NCBI GenBank assembly: GCA_943192975.1
Contig: CALPCJ010000001.1
Location: forward strand, 124,001 to 188,000
DNA length: 64,000 nt
From: Senimuribacter intestinalis
GTDB lineage: Bacteria; Bacillota; Clostridia; Peptostreptococcales; Anaerovoracaceae
Direction of reading: 5' to 3'
The position numbers were made by a program, and so were the translations under genes. The notes under the pieces were generated by a model. The model was given only the letters and a program-made list of their open reading frames with translations. It was not told the DNA's origin and ran no database searches. Numbering within the stretch: position 1 is the stretch's first letter; every line of letters begins with the position of its first letter. Positions 1 through 8,503 of this stretch are shown piece by piece.

Positions 1-29
1 TATATTTTTTGTGTATACAACTACAGTTC

Positions 30-57
30 ACCTTCCAGCGTTCTTTTGCATACTATA
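30..57 (+). promoter_or_regulatory. Possible sigma-K-type promoter of the spore amidase gene
   Basis: ACC at 30-32 is followed after 16 nt by CATACTATA at 49-57, which fits the sigma-K pattern (-35 AC, -10 CATANNNTA). It lies 30 nt upstream of a gene whose protein resembles spore-lytic amidases, so late mother-cell expression would make sense. The pattern is short and could occur by chance. Confidence 0.35.
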
Positions 58-86
58 ACGTATGATTAAATTTAGGAGGACTACTT

Positions 87-629
87 ATGCCTAGTGTTTT
101 TTTAAGCCCCTCAACCCAGGAATACAACCTTTTTGTAAACGGCGGTACCGAGGAATACTATGCCAATCTCATTACCGATGCCATGATTCCTTATCTCAGA
201 GCAAGCGGCATCACTTTTTCCAGAAACAATCCCGGCGGCACGGTGAGCAACTCTATCGCCGATTCCAATGCCGGAAACTACGATCTGCACTTTGCCATTC
301 ACTCCAACGCTGCACCGCCCAATCTTGCCGGCGCTATCAAAGGTCCCGACGTATATTATTACAGAGACTCCGCTGCCGGAAAAAGCGCTGCCGAAATTAC
401 CGCAAACAATCTAAAACAGATCTATCCAAATCCGTCTCTAGTCACTGCAGTTCCAACCACCACCCTGGCAGAACTGCGCCGCACAAAGGCTCCCGCCGTT
501 CTGGTAGAGGTCGCCTACCATGATAACGTCGATGACGCTAACTGGATCAAAAACAATATCAACGCCATTGGACGCAACTTCGCACTTTCCATCGCCGATA
601 TTCTCGGCGTTCCTTTTGTAGAGGCCTGA
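87..629 (+). CDS. N-acetylmuramoyl-L-alanine amidase-like protein (Amidase_3 family)
   Basis: 180 aa, ATG with an AGGAGG site 8 nt upstream. The fold hallmarks of Amidase_3 zinc amidases are visible: TEEYYANLI (Glu22/23), AIHSNAAP with the zinc-type His72, and VLVEVAYHDN with the catalytic-type Glu141. These enzymes cut the MurNAc-L-Ala bond of peptidoglycan. The usual first zinc ligand, in a DPGHGG motif at the N terminus, is replaced by LSPSTQEYN, as I recall for a clostridial sub-family of this length. There is no signal peptide and no wall-binding domain, which suggests action inside the sporangium or release by lysis. It converges with the methyltransferase gene, the stops being 4 nt apart. 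Family assignment is firm; catalytic activity is uncertain because of the missing histidine. Confidence 0.8.
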   Translation: MPSVFLSPSTQEYNLFVNGGTEEYYANLITDAMIPYLRASGITFSRNNPGGTVSNSIADSNAGNYDLHFAIHSNAAPPNLAGAIKGPDVYYYRDSAAGKSAAEITANNLKQIYPNPSLVTAVPTTTLAELRRTKAPAVLVEVAYHDNVDDANWIKNNINAIGRNFALSIADILGVPFVEA

Positions 630-633
630 TGCT

Positions 634-1779
634 TCACAGCTGATCTATCGTAGGATTTACATGGTAAAAGTCACGCAGCGCTTCATACTGCCGCTGCGCT
701 CTCTCTGCTCGGCTACTTCCTGCATTTGCATTCTTTACAGCCTTTATCATGATATTTCTTGCCGTATGCGCAAGGCTGGTAAATTCAATCATCGCTACAT
801 CATAGCCGCAGGCTTCCAGTTTAAGGCCGCGCAGACCGTCTGTCAGGTATTCTGTCAGGCGGTCTTTTAAAATTCCGTGTTTCAGCATAGGCTGATGGAT
901 TTCGCTCTTAATCTGAGAAAACAGCTCATGCTGGCAGCAAGGCACTGACAAGATTACCTTAGTATTCCAAGAAACTGCATTGATGAGTGCATAATCTGTA
1001 GCAGTGTCACAAGCATGAAGCGTCACTACCATATCCGCATAGTCTGCGGTGTAGTCTGCAATATCACCCCGCAAGAACTGCAGTCCGTCGTATTGCAAAT
1101 CTTCCGCAATTTTACTGCAGAACTGAATGACATCCTCTTTCAGATCCAGTCCGATAATTTCCACATCCCGCTCTTTCAAAATTTTCAAGTAGTAATAAAG
1201 CGCAAAAGTAAGATAAGCCTTGCCACAGCCAAAGTCAATGATTCGCAGCGTCCTGTCCTTTGGAAGAGACGAAAACACATCCTCTACGATTTCCAGATAC
1301 CGGTTAATCTGTCTATACTTGCTGTAGTGTTTTTGTATCACATTTCCGTCTTTGTCCATAACTCCAAGGCGCACCAAAAAGTCGCAAGGTGTCTTTTCTG
1401 GAATAATCCGCCTCTTTTCTCTGTTGTGTTCCAGGGTTGGCATGCCTTTTGTGGCAGGCTTTGTGGTAATTCTCGGCTTTTCCGGCTTTGCTGCCAGCAC
1501 TTGCAAATCCTCAGAAAGCGTAAAAATGTTTACTTGTTTAAATTCCTCTCGCACAAGACGCATCGCCAAAGCTGCCGCTTCCGACTCCGAAAGATTCTCG
1601 TGAGTCACCTTTTTTTCGAAGGTACGCTCTGCCTGAAAGCACGACTTTCCCGAAATCTTCAGTGGTCTGATGGTGACCTTTGTACAAGCAAGTGATTTTT
1701 TGCGCTTGCCGGAAAAGATCATCCGTACCAATTCACCCGTTGAAAATATATCGTTAAACAGTGTCTGCAATGTTTCCAT
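634..1779 (-). CDS. Class I SAM-dependent methyltransferase (Methyltransf_32-like)
   Basis: 381 aa. Residues 178-190 (RIIDFGCGKAYLT) form SAM motif I; VEIIGLDLKEDVI at about 206-218 fits motif II, and VTLHACDTATDYAL with VPCCQH (279-284) is typical of the METTL25/GSTCD-like family. The first ~120 residues are a separate domain of unknown role with basic, Lys-rich stretches, which suggests an RNA or ribosome substrate (inference). It is the last gene of a minus-strand operon, 16 nt after the SpoIIM-like gene. The substrate cannot be named from sequence. Confidence 0.75.
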   Translation of the reverse strand: METLQTLFNDIFSTGELVRMIFSGKRKKSLACTKVTIRPLKISGKSCFQAERTFEKKVTHENLSESEAAALAMRLVREEFKQVNIFTLSEDLQVLAAKPEKPRITTKPATKGMPTLEHNREKRRIIPEKTPCDFLVRLGVMDKDGNVIQKHYSKYRQINRYLEIVEDVFSSLPKDRTLRIIDFGCGKAYLTFALYYYLKILKERDVEIIGLDLKEDVIQFCSKIAEDLQYDGLQFLRGDIADYTADYADMVVTLHACDTATDYALINAVSWNTKVILSVPCCQHELFSQIKSEIHQPMLKHGILKDRLTEYLTDGLRGLKLEACGYDVAMIEFTSLAHTARNIMIKAVKNANAGSSRAERAQRQYEALRDFYHVNPTIDQL

Positions 1780-1795
1780 TTTCTATAGTTCTCCT

Positions 1796-2383
1796 CTAGT
1801 TTATTCCTGTCAGATTCATCAGCTGCGGCGTCAAATAGCATTCAAGTACAGCTGCGACAATCAAAAGCGGTATTACGACCATCACAAAACCCTTAGCAAT
1901 TCCATTGAGCTTAGGTAGAATTTTTTCATCCCTTGCCTTTCCGAAAATTTTCATGGTGAGGATTTTGCAAAGATAGATGCCCATAGCCATGGAAAGGAAA
2001 AAGGCTGGAAGTTCAAAAATCCCGTGAGGCAAAAGTCCAAATATAATAGTCTTGGTCAGACTGACCGCACCGCTTGACTGCACAATTCCCAGCAGTGCGC
2101 CGATCATCATTGCATTGGAAAGCAGCGCCCAAGCAGGTAGGAATATAAATGGGATGAATCCGATTCCTACACAGGTAGCACAAGCAAAAAGATTGCTGCG
2201 AAAAAGGGATAGAAGCGAAAGTGTTCCATCTTTTCCTGTCACAGCTTCTACGTTTGGCATATAAAGCGCCAGCGCACTCTGTGCATCTTGGCTGTTTTCA
2301 TAAAAATAAAAGCTAAAAACTGCAGTCACCACGATGAACACGACTCCTACAGCCAAGGTCATTTTCAGTAGTTTTTCTCTCAT
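1796..2383 (-). CDS. SpoIIM / DUF95-family membrane protein
   Basis: 195 aa from the ATG at 2383, chosen because AGGAG lies 6 nt upstream. An upstream extension of 35 codons would run into the preceding gene and lacks a ribosome site. About five membrane segments are visible, with the conserved NLFACATCVGIGFIPF and GLLPHGIFELPAFFLSM stretches of the SpoIIM (stage II sporulation protein M) family. In Bacillus, SpoIIM acts with SpoIID and SpoIIP in peptidoglycan remodelling during engulfment. This paralogue is not next to spoIID or spoIIP, so a general DUF95 role is also possible. It follows the SDR gene by 13 nt in one operon. Confidence 0.75.
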   Translation of the reverse strand: MREKLLKMTLAVGVVFIVVTAVFSFYFYENSQDAQSALALYMPNVEAVTGKDGTLSLLSLFRSNLFACATCVGIGFIPFIFLPAWALLSNAMMIGALLGIVQSSGAVSLTKTIIFGLLPHGIFELPAFFLSMAMGIYLCKILTMKIFGKARDEKILPKLNGIAKGFVMVVIPLLIVAAVLECYLTPQLMNLTGIN

Positions 2384-2396
2384 AAGCATCTCCTGT

Positions 2397-3188
2397 TTAT
2401 CCGTAAATCTTTGCCAGAATCCACAGCATGGAATTAGTTGGAAGAATTCTGTACAAAAGCCCCAGAAATTCATTAGAAAGTCCGACAATTTTGTGCGCAG
2501 GAAGTTTCTTTCGCCGAACTAGTGCGCATACAGTGTCCGCCACCTTCACAGGGCTCATGCCGTTTTGCTCAGACTGTTCCATCTTTGCAACCGATGCTGC
2601 GATCCTTCCTTTATAAGTATCATCGCCCTCTGCTGTCTTTACTCGATTTTCTGTAAACTCAGTTTTCACATCGTTGAGCATGACAGTACAAGTTTCCACA
2701 CCAAAAGGCTTCATTTCTATACCCAGTGCATCACTAAAGGCATTCACCCCGGCTTTGCTGGCTGCATAATAGCTCTGGAACGGAATAGGAAAAATTGCCG
2801 CAAGAGAGGAAATAAAGATAATTTTTCCTCCACCCTGCGCTCTCATCCGGTAAGCCGCCTGCTGTGCGCAGGCGATAGCACCGAATACATTGACTTCAAA
2901 TTGTCTGCGATAATCCTTTTCGCTGGTAAATTCCGCCGCACCGGAAATCCCCATGCCTGCATTGACAACCAGCAGATCAATACAACCTGCCTTTTCCTGC
3001 ACTTTCTCAAAAGCAGCAGCCACGCTTTCCCTTTTCGTCACATCGCAGCTAATCCAATCTATTTCAGAAAGATTTGCACTGCTTCTTGCAAGCCCAAAGA
3101 CCTGGTATCCATCTGCAAGCAACGCCTTTGCGATTTCCAGGCCGATGCCCTTGGACGCGCCGGTCACTACTGCACATCTATGTTTCAT
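2397..3188 (-). CDS. SDR-family NAD(P)-dependent oxidoreductase
   Basis: 263 aa, full length for a classical short-chain dehydrogenase. The Rossmann cofactor loop TGASKGIG is at residues 9-16, NAG at 76-78, the catalytic Ser at about 127-128 and YAASK (Tyr141, Lys145) follows. The Arg/Ser residues after strand 2 (GLARSS) favour NADP(H) (inference). The C-terminal ~40 residues are hydrophobic, as in SDRs acting on lipids or other membrane-bound substrates. It sits 3 nt downstream of a small membrane protein gene. The substrate is unknown. Confidence 0.85.
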   Translation of the reverse strand: MKHRCAVVTGASKGIGLEIAKALLADGYQVFGLARSSANLSEIDWISCDVTKRESVAAAFEKVQEKAGCIDLLVVNAGMGISGAAEFTSEKDYRRQFEVNVFGAIACAQQAAYRMRAQGGGKIIFISSLAAIFPIPFQSYYAASKAGVNAFSDALGIEMKPFGVETCTVMLNDVKTEFTENRVKTAEGDDTYKGRIAASVAKMEQSEQNGMSPVKVADTVCALVRRKKLPAHKIVGLSNEFLGLLYRILPTNSMLWILAKIYG

Positions 3189-3191
3189 ACG

Positions 3192-3413
3192 TTATTTCAT
3201 CTCCCTTTTATCATCTGACTCCAGTTTGCGATAAATCTCTTTGCGTGCACCTCTTGTGCGAATCAGACTTCTCATCCAGAACACGATAAGTAGAATCAGG
3301 AAGAGCACGCCTGCATCCATACGCCACTGCAAACTCCCATCTAATAAATCTATGACTGCAATTATCGCTGCAATCACAACAACCATGATTAAATCTTTAA
3401 TTTTCTTGTTCAA
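3192..3413 (-). CDS. Small two-TM membrane protein, function unknown
   Basis: 73 aa. Two hydrophobic helices (about residues 8-24 and 34-49) are followed by a basic, cytoplasmic-looking tail. It is translated between the AlbA_2 ATPase gene (26 nt upstream) and the SDR gene (3 nt downstream), so it is almost certainly part of that operon. I recognise no family. Confidence 0.6.
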   Translation of the reverse strand: MNKKIKDLIMVVVIAAIIAVIDLLDGSLQWRMDAGVLFLILLIVFWMRSLIRTRGARKEIYRKLESDDKREMK

Positions 3414-3439
3414 CTTGCTACCTCATTTCAATTCTTCTC

Positions 3440-4849
3440 TTATTGCTCAGCGCCATATACCCCGATATAGATTCGATTTCGACCGCTTCCATGCTCACGC
3501 AGAAGCCCCTTCTCGCAAAGTCTTCTCAATAGCTGGTAAGCTTTTGTAGTTTTTATTTGTAAAAGAGACTCTGTTTCTTTTCGGGTAATAAAGCCCTTTG
3601 CTCTCACATGGCGTAAAATACGTTCCTCTTCTGTGATATAAGGGATAGGCGCACCTTCTGAAGATGCATAAACGTATCTGATTTCCGGCATCTTAATACC
3701 CCCTAAAGCAAGTTCCTGCGCTTCATCACCGATTTGGTTCTTTTCATAAACTGTATCCTCATCAGAATTGCGGTTCGGAAGTGTTACTCGAAACGCGCCC
3801 TGTGCTGTCTCAATCTTTGGCTGTTTCGGCTCTTCCCTATACATCCGCATAATCTTGCTGATGCCTGTACCATAACTTTCAATCAGGCCCATCCTATAAA
3901 AAATTGAAGCCAAATTAGGATTTCTTGATTGAGAAACCCCTATAAGAATCGCTTCAAGGGATAACCCCTGCACCAGACCACCTAAAGAGATAAATTCTAC
4001 ACGATCCTCATAAATATTGACCAGCGTGCTTGCACTGAAAGCATAATCCCGATGTACAATGCAGTTGATCAAAGCCTCTCTGACTGCACCTTCTGGATAA
4101 TCACGCCGATCAATTCTGTTTAATCCAGAAAAAGTGGCCTTTGTCTTATTACTCAAATCAATCAGTTCATACACACTGCGCAACTGCTTCAAAAGCGAAC
4201 CAGAAAATTCTTTCCTGCTAAGAAAAACTTCCTTCTCCTTACCCTGAAAAATTGCGACTTTAATACTGTGTTCACACTGATCCGACAAGAGCTGCGCTAA
4301 GTTGGTGTAAAGACCGTCCTCTCCAATCAAATGCAGATTTCTCATCTGGGATATGCCAAACTCGATTTCTTTTTGCTGCATCTCAGCCTCTAACACAGAA
4401 AATGTAAGATTCTGCTCCATACTGCGGCTGTCCTCATAAGATTTACCGCTGCCGTCCAGTATCAGCTGTCTGATACCCTCATCACTAACGGGCAAACAGG
4501 CGCTGCCCTGCCTGATATAAACCCCCGAAGGTCGCAATCCCTTGCTCTTTAAATAATACGGTCTTCTAGTTCCCACCTGCACTTCAATCTCAACAACTGC
4601 TTTTCCTTCTATCTCAACGGTTCTAATCTGTACAAAAGGCATGACATCCGGCATAATCCCATCAGAAAGAGCACTGGAAACCTGTAACATCACCGCATCC
4701 GAATCATCTACCCCTCTTACGCTTCCGTCATTTCTGATTCCAATATAAATGCTGCCTCCTTCTGCATTGGCAAAGGCAATGACTTCTTTCTTGATATCAC
4801 CTGTGAAAACTTCTTTCCATTCCACGTCTATATTTTCAATCCGCTTCAT
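3440..4849 (-). CDS. AlbA_2 / HATPase_c_4 domain protein (Schlafen-like putative transcriptional regulator)
   Basis: 469 aa. The N-terminal ~120 residues match the AlbA_2 (Schlafen-type nucleic-acid-binding) domain: EVIAFANAEGGSIYIGIRNDG and GLRPSGVYIRQGSA are its signatures. The middle carries HATPase_c_4 motifs, including PEGAVREALINCIVHRDYA and the later SYGTGISKIMRMY. A winged-helix-like tail (about 400-465, TEEERILRHVRAKGFITRKE) follows. Proteins of this layout are often labelled as RecG-related ATP-binding regulators, but no helicase domain is present. It is the first gene of the operon running down to the methyltransferase. The target is unknown. Confidence 0.8.
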   Translation of the reverse strand: MKRIENIDVEWKEVFTGDIKKEVIAFANAEGGSIYIGIRNDGSVRGVDDSDAVMLQVSSALSDGIMPDVMPFVQIRTVEIEGKAVVEIEVQVGTRRPYYLKSKGLRPSGVYIRQGSACLPVSDEGIRQLILDGSGKSYEDSRSMEQNLTFSVLEAEMQQKEIEFGISQMRNLHLIGEDGLYTNLAQLLSDQCEHSIKVAIFQGKEKEVFLSRKEFSGSLLKQLRSVYELIDLSNKTKATFSGLNRIDRRDYPEGAVREALINCIVHRDYAFSASTLVNIYEDRVEFISLGGLVQGLSLEAILIGVSQSRNPNLASIFYRMGLIESYGTGISKIMRMYREEPKQPKIETAQGAFRVTLPNRNSDEDTVYEKNQIGDEAQELALGGIKMPEIRYVYASSEGAPIPYITEEERILRHVRAKGFITRKETESLLQIKTTKAYQLLRRLCEKGLLREHGSGRNRIYIGVYGAEQ

Positions 4850-5071
4850 CTCAGTTTCCCTCCTACAATAACTTCTTTCTTTTTATTATAACCAAAAAAA
4901 CAAAAAATTCAACCGTAAAAGAAAGAAAAAGAAAGATTGTGAAATAAAAAATTCTATAACAAATGAAAAACAAGAGTCCATAAAGTCGCCAAGGACTACA
5001 GACTCCTGCTTTCTATGCATAAGTCTAATATTTTTTCTTTTCAGTGCATTAGAAAAAACGATTTTCAACAG

Positions 5072-5099
5072 AAAAAGGTTGCTTTATCGCAACCTTTTT
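5072..5099 (-). terminator. Intrinsic terminator after ung
   Basis: AAAAAGGTTGC and GCAACCTTTTT form a perfect 11-bp stem around a 6-nt loop, 20 nt past the ung stop. The A/T tails on both sides make it potentially bidirectional. The rest of 4850-5119 is AT-rich and I see no gene in it. Confidence 0.85.
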
Positions 5100-5119
5100 G
5101 ACTATAAAGATGGCCTGGT

Positions 5120-5791
5120 TTATTCCTTCAAATCCCAGTCGATAGCACTCTGCCCGCTGTCTTCCAAAAAAGCGTTAGCCTTTGAGAAATACTGTCCGCC
5201 GTAAAAGCCATTGTATGCAGACAGCGGGCTGGGATGAGCTCCAGTCAGAATCAGATGATTCGAATTTGTGATCAGGCTTTGTTTTGATTTTGCATTACCG
5301 CCCCAGAGAATGAACACCATAGGTTTTTCTCTCTGGTTGAGAAGCCTGATTACCTGATCGGTAAATATTTCCCAGCCCTTTCCTTTATGGGAATTAGGCT
5401 GATGTTCACGTACGGTAAGACATGTATTAAGCAGCAGCACCCCCTGCTCTGCCCATTTAACAAGGTAGCCGTGATCCGGCGGATTGATTCCCAAATCATC
5501 CTTTAACTCCTTAAAAATGTTCACAAGTGAAGGCGGCTGTTTGATACCCGGCCGTACGGAAAAGGACATGCCGTGAGCCTGCCCCGGGCCATGATAAGGG
5601 TCCTGACCCAAAATCACCACCTTGACATCGTCATAGTCTGTATACTTCAGCGCATTGAAGATGTCATGCATATCCGGATAAATCGTTTTGCTCCTGTATT
5701 CCGCAATTAGAAACCGCCGTAGCTTTTGATAATATTCTTTCTCAAATTCTCCTGCTAATATTTCGTCCCATTGATTTCCTATATTTACCAT
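5120..5791 (-). CDS. ung: Uracil-DNA glycosylase, family 1
   Basis: 223 aa from the ATG at 5791, which has GAAGGGA upstream. A longer reading would overlap the MATE gene that ends at 5799. The water-activating loop GQDPYHG (about residues 62-68, Asp64) and the intercalation loop HPSPLSAY (His186) are both intact, as is the uracil-specificity segment LLLNTCLTVRE. It excises uracil from DNA to start base-excision repair in the cytoplasm. It is probably co-transcribed with the upstream MATE gene. Confidence 0.97.
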   Translation of the reverse strand: MVNIGNQWDEILAGEFEKEYYQKLRRFLIAEYRSKTIYPDMHDIFNALKYTDYDDVKVVILGQDPYHGPGQAHGMSFSVRPGIKQPPSLVNIFKELKDDLGINPPDHGYLVKWAEQGVLLLNTCLTVREHQPNSHKGKGWEIFTDQVIRLLNQREKPMVFILWGGNAKSKQSLITNSNHLILTGAHPSPLSAYNGFYGGQYFSKANAFLEDSGQSAIDWDLKE

Positions 5792-5798
5792 AATGATT

Positions 5799-7166
5799 TC
5801 ATCCCTTCTGCGGGTTTTCAAGACCCATTTCTTCATATCTGAGCCATCTGCCCTTTTTAATATAAATCAGCATCATAACAGCACCAATCATCCATGTAAT
5901 TGGATATCCTAGAATCAGCAAATTCAGCTGATGCGCAAAGCTGAGACTGGCTTTAATCCAAATTACCCTGCAAACGCACAACGAGAAGATGGAAATGACC
6001 ATACCCTCAAAAGTTCTTCCGACACCGCGAATTGCGCCGATGGCAATCTGCAGAATCGCTAAAACCCAGTAGAATGGATACATATACTTCATCATATAAA
6101 TGCCTGTCTCGATAACCGCCTGCTCGCCAGTGAAAATCCGAATAATGTATGGACCAAAGACCAGCATCACAGCACCTGCAACCAATGCATAAGCAGTACC
6201 CATGCCGATGGACGTTTTCATACCATGCTTGATTCGGTCAACCTTCTGCGCACCGAAGTTCTGTCCGCAGAAGGTCGTTGCTGCCATGCTGATACTTAAA
6301 ACCGGCAGCAGAATAAAGCCGTCTACTCTGTTAAATGCTGCATAAGACGCCATAACTGTAGCACCAAAACTGTTGACACTGGACTGTACGATGACATTGG
6401 ACAGTGAAATTACAATGTTTTGTACACCTGTTGGCAGACCAATTTTTACAATCTTTGCCAGTAAATTGTCGTAAAAGCGAATCGCTTTGAAGTGCAGTTT
6501 ATACATTTCATTGGTGCGCCGCAAAAACCGCAGAATAAAGAAACAGGAAATAGCCTGCGCAATATCTGTCGCAATAGCCGCCCCCACTACCCCCATTTTA
6601 AGCACTGCAACAAAGATAATATCCAAAATAGTATTAGATACCGCCGCAATAATCAGGTAAATCAGTGCACGTCTGGAGTTTCCTACGGCATTTAAAATAC
6701 CCGCCAGCATGTTATAAATAACTGCAAAGAAATGCCCCGCAAAGAAAATCTGCAGGTATGCCTTTGCATCTGCAAACACCTCTTCCGGCGTATTCATCCA
6801 GCGAAGAATCCATGGCGTAGTCAGAAATCCTACGATTGATAAAATAATGCCTGCGCAGATAGCAATTGCCAAGGTAGTATGAATTGCCTTAAACACACCA
6901 TCTTTATTCTGCGCACCATAAGCCTGAGAGGTCATTACTCCTGCACCTGCCGAAGCGCCAATACAAAATCCGATAAGAAGCTGAATGATAGCGCCGCTTG
7001 CACCTACTGCTGCCAGCGCCTGACTTCCTACGATGTTGCCTACAATTACAGAGTCCACAATATTATAAAGCTGCTGAAACAGATTCCCTAAAATCAGCGG
7101 AATTGAAAAAAGGAGGATTTCCTTCCAGATTGTGCCCGATGTCATTAAAGTGTTATTTTTTTCCAT
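5799..7166 (-). CDS. MATE-family multidrug/Na+ (or H+) antiporter
   Basis: 455 aa from the ATG at 7166, which has AAAGGAG at good spacing; an extension 38 codons upstream has no ribosome site. The 12-helix MATE pattern is complete: SIPLILGNLFQQLYNIVD near the start, then two homologous halves with AVGASGAIIQLL and the GIPTGVQNIVISLSNVIVQ-like start of the second half. Members export cationic compounds. It shares an operon with ung, 7 nt upstream of that gene. Confidence 0.9.
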   Translation of the reverse strand: MEKNNTLMTSGTIWKEILLFSIPLILGNLFQQLYNIVDSVIVGNIVGSQALAAVGASGAIIQLLIGFCIGASAGAGVMTSQAYGAQNKDGVFKAIHTTLAIAICAGIILSIVGFLTTPWILRWMNTPEEVFADAKAYLQIFFAGHFFAVIYNMLAGILNAVGNSRRALIYLIIAAVSNTILDIIFVAVLKMGVVGAAIATDIAQAISCFFILRFLRRTNEMYKLHFKAIRFYDNLLAKIVKIGLPTGVQNIVISLSNVIVQSSVNSFGATVMASYAAFNRVDGFILLPVLSISMAATTFCGQNFGAQKVDRIKHGMKTSIGMGTAYALVAGAVMLVFGPYIIRIFTGEQAVIETGIYMMKYMYPFYWVLAILQIAIGAIRGVGRTFEGMVISIFSLCVCRVIWIKASLSFAHQLNLLILGYPITWMIGAVMMLIYIKKGRWLRYEEMGLENPQKG

Positions 7167-7294
7167 TTGATATCTCCTTTCCTCTAAAGCGTTACTTTCA
7201 TGTAAACACATTTTCAGGCATAAAGTCAAGAGGTTATGCAAAGAAAAAACAATCTCCTCTTTTTTTCTTTCTTTTTTCATGTTAGAATAGTTTC

Positions 7295-7942
7295 ATGAAT
7301 AAGATATATATTTCAAAAGACGCAAATGTCAGACTAAAAGAATACTTAGAAACACTGGGTTACAGTTTGGAATTTGTAACATCAGATGGCATTGTCGATA
7401 AGGCAATTTCCAGTCATCCCGACACTTTTCTGTGTAAAATGGGCGTTGAAACCAATTCGCCTATTTTTTTCGCTGCTGCAGAAGACCTAGGCAAAGATTA
7501 TCCTGCTGATGTAAGTTTTAATGCTGCCTGCACCGGCAAATATTTTATTCACAACCTTTCCCTGACCAACGAAAAACTGCTTCTCGCAGCCAAGGAAATG
7601 GGCATGGTTCTTATCGATGTTCATCAGGGCTACACCAAATGCAGCACGGTTATCGTGGATGAAACCTCTATTATCACCTACGATGAGGGAATTATCAAGG
7701 CTTGCAGCCAGTATCCGGATATTTCCGTACTTCGGGTTGCCCCTGGATTTGTTCGCCTTGACGGCTACGATACCGGCTTCATTGGAGGCGCTAGTGGAAG
7801 AGTCGGCAAAGAAATCATCTTCCACGGCGATTTGTTCGGGCACCCGGATTTTTCTTCCATCTTGGATTTTATCGAAAAGCGTGGACTTGCCTGCAAATGG
7901 TTTCCGCAGTTTAAGCTGACCGATATCGGGTCGATTTTATGA
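7295..7942 (+). CDS. DUF6873-like (GME-fold) protein
   Basis: 215 aa. I recognise it, with moderate certainty, as the DUF6873 family predicted to have the fold of guanidino-group-modifying enzymes. Visible conserved segments are HQGYTKCSTVIVDE (a Cys next to His, which could be catalytic), RVAPGFVRLDGYDTGFIGGASG and HGDLFGHPDF. There is no signal peptide. It is divergent from the MATE gene and followed by palindrome cluster A. Its reaction is unknown. Confidence 0.6.
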   Translation: MNKIYISKDANVRLKEYLETLGYSLEFVTSDGIVDKAISSHPDTFLCKMGVETNSPIFFAAAEDLGKDYPADVSFNAACTGKYFIHNLSLTNEKLLLAAKEMGMVLIDVHQGYTKCSTVIVDETSIITYDEGIIKACSQYPDISVLRVAPGFVRLDGYDTGFIGGASGRVGKEIIFHGDLFGHPDFSSILDFIEKRGLACKWFPQFKLTDIGSIL

Positions 7943-8503
7943 GCATGCGGGCTGCTTTGCGCTGAGATTGCGCTGAGACGGACTGGCTTTCGCTACGCAA
8001 GGCTGGGTTCCTGGCTATGCCGCCGCTCTGGGTTCAGACGTTGACAAATTTCTTGGTTTTTTGTATTTTTGTCAACAAATGCAAAGAAAAGAATCAATTT
8101 TTTCATCATTTTAATGCATTACTTTGACAAAATTGACAGATTTCCATTATTTTGTCAATTTAGTCAATGTTTTCAACAAAAAACCATGACAAAATTGACA
8201 AATTTCTTGATTTTTGTCAATCCTGTCAATATTTGTGTAAAATATCGGTTTTCCAACCAGGAATACGCTTCATTTATTGACAAAAAACCTTAAATAATAG
8301 GAATTTGTCAATACACAAAAACAAACAAGAGAGCAAATACAATTTGCAAACCTTGCAGTATATTCCGGAGATATCAAAAAATGCGGAAGGATGCGCACCG
8401 TAGAAATCACAAAATCAAAGATTTTGGATTTTCTGGCGTTTGACCTGCCATCGACTTCAGGCAGAAACCAGGCTAGGACTTCATGTAATGGAGGTGAAAG
8501 AAA
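7943..8503. other. Gene-free 561-bp stretch
   Basis: The first ~100 bp (7943-8040) are much GC-richer than the rest and contain a near-tandem GCGCTGAGA; I see no gene there. Positions 8041-8311 hold palindrome cluster A, listed separately. From 8312 to 8500 I see nothing recognisable until the GGAGGTG ribosome site of the radical SAM gene. Confidence 0.7.
8041..8311. repeat. Palindrome cluster A: four 35-nt units with TTGACAAA/TTTGTCAA arms
   Basis: The units are at 8041-8075, 8124-8158, 8186-8220 and 8277-8311. Each is exactly 35 nt from the first base of the left arm (TTGACAAA; ATGACAAA in unit 3) to the last of the right arm (TTTGTCAA). The loops differ except that units 1 and 3 share AAATTTCTTG. 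In units 2 and 3 the arm word is doubled (TTGACAAAATTGACA and the mirrored GTCAATTTAGTCAA / GTCAATCCTGTCAA). Unit centres are 83, 62 and 91 nt apart. The cluster lies between two plus-strand genes. Function unknown. Confidence 0.8.

Noticed and set aside
1015..1695. 226-codon plus-strand frame opposite the methyltransferase gene
   Set aside because: The opposite strand has conserved SAM-binding motifs and an operon context; this frame has neither a ribosome site nor a domain.
4886..5068. 60-codon minus-strand frame in the AT-rich gap before the AlbA_2 gene
   Set aside because: Its Phe/Leu-rich translation reflects AT-rich DNA; there is no ribosome site and it ends within the spacer before the ung terminator.
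8041..8311. Cluster A as a set of Spo0A boxes
   Set aside because: TTTGTCAA resembles an 0A box, but the sites are perfect pairs at fixed 35-nt length, and clusters C and D have the same geometry with unrelated words.
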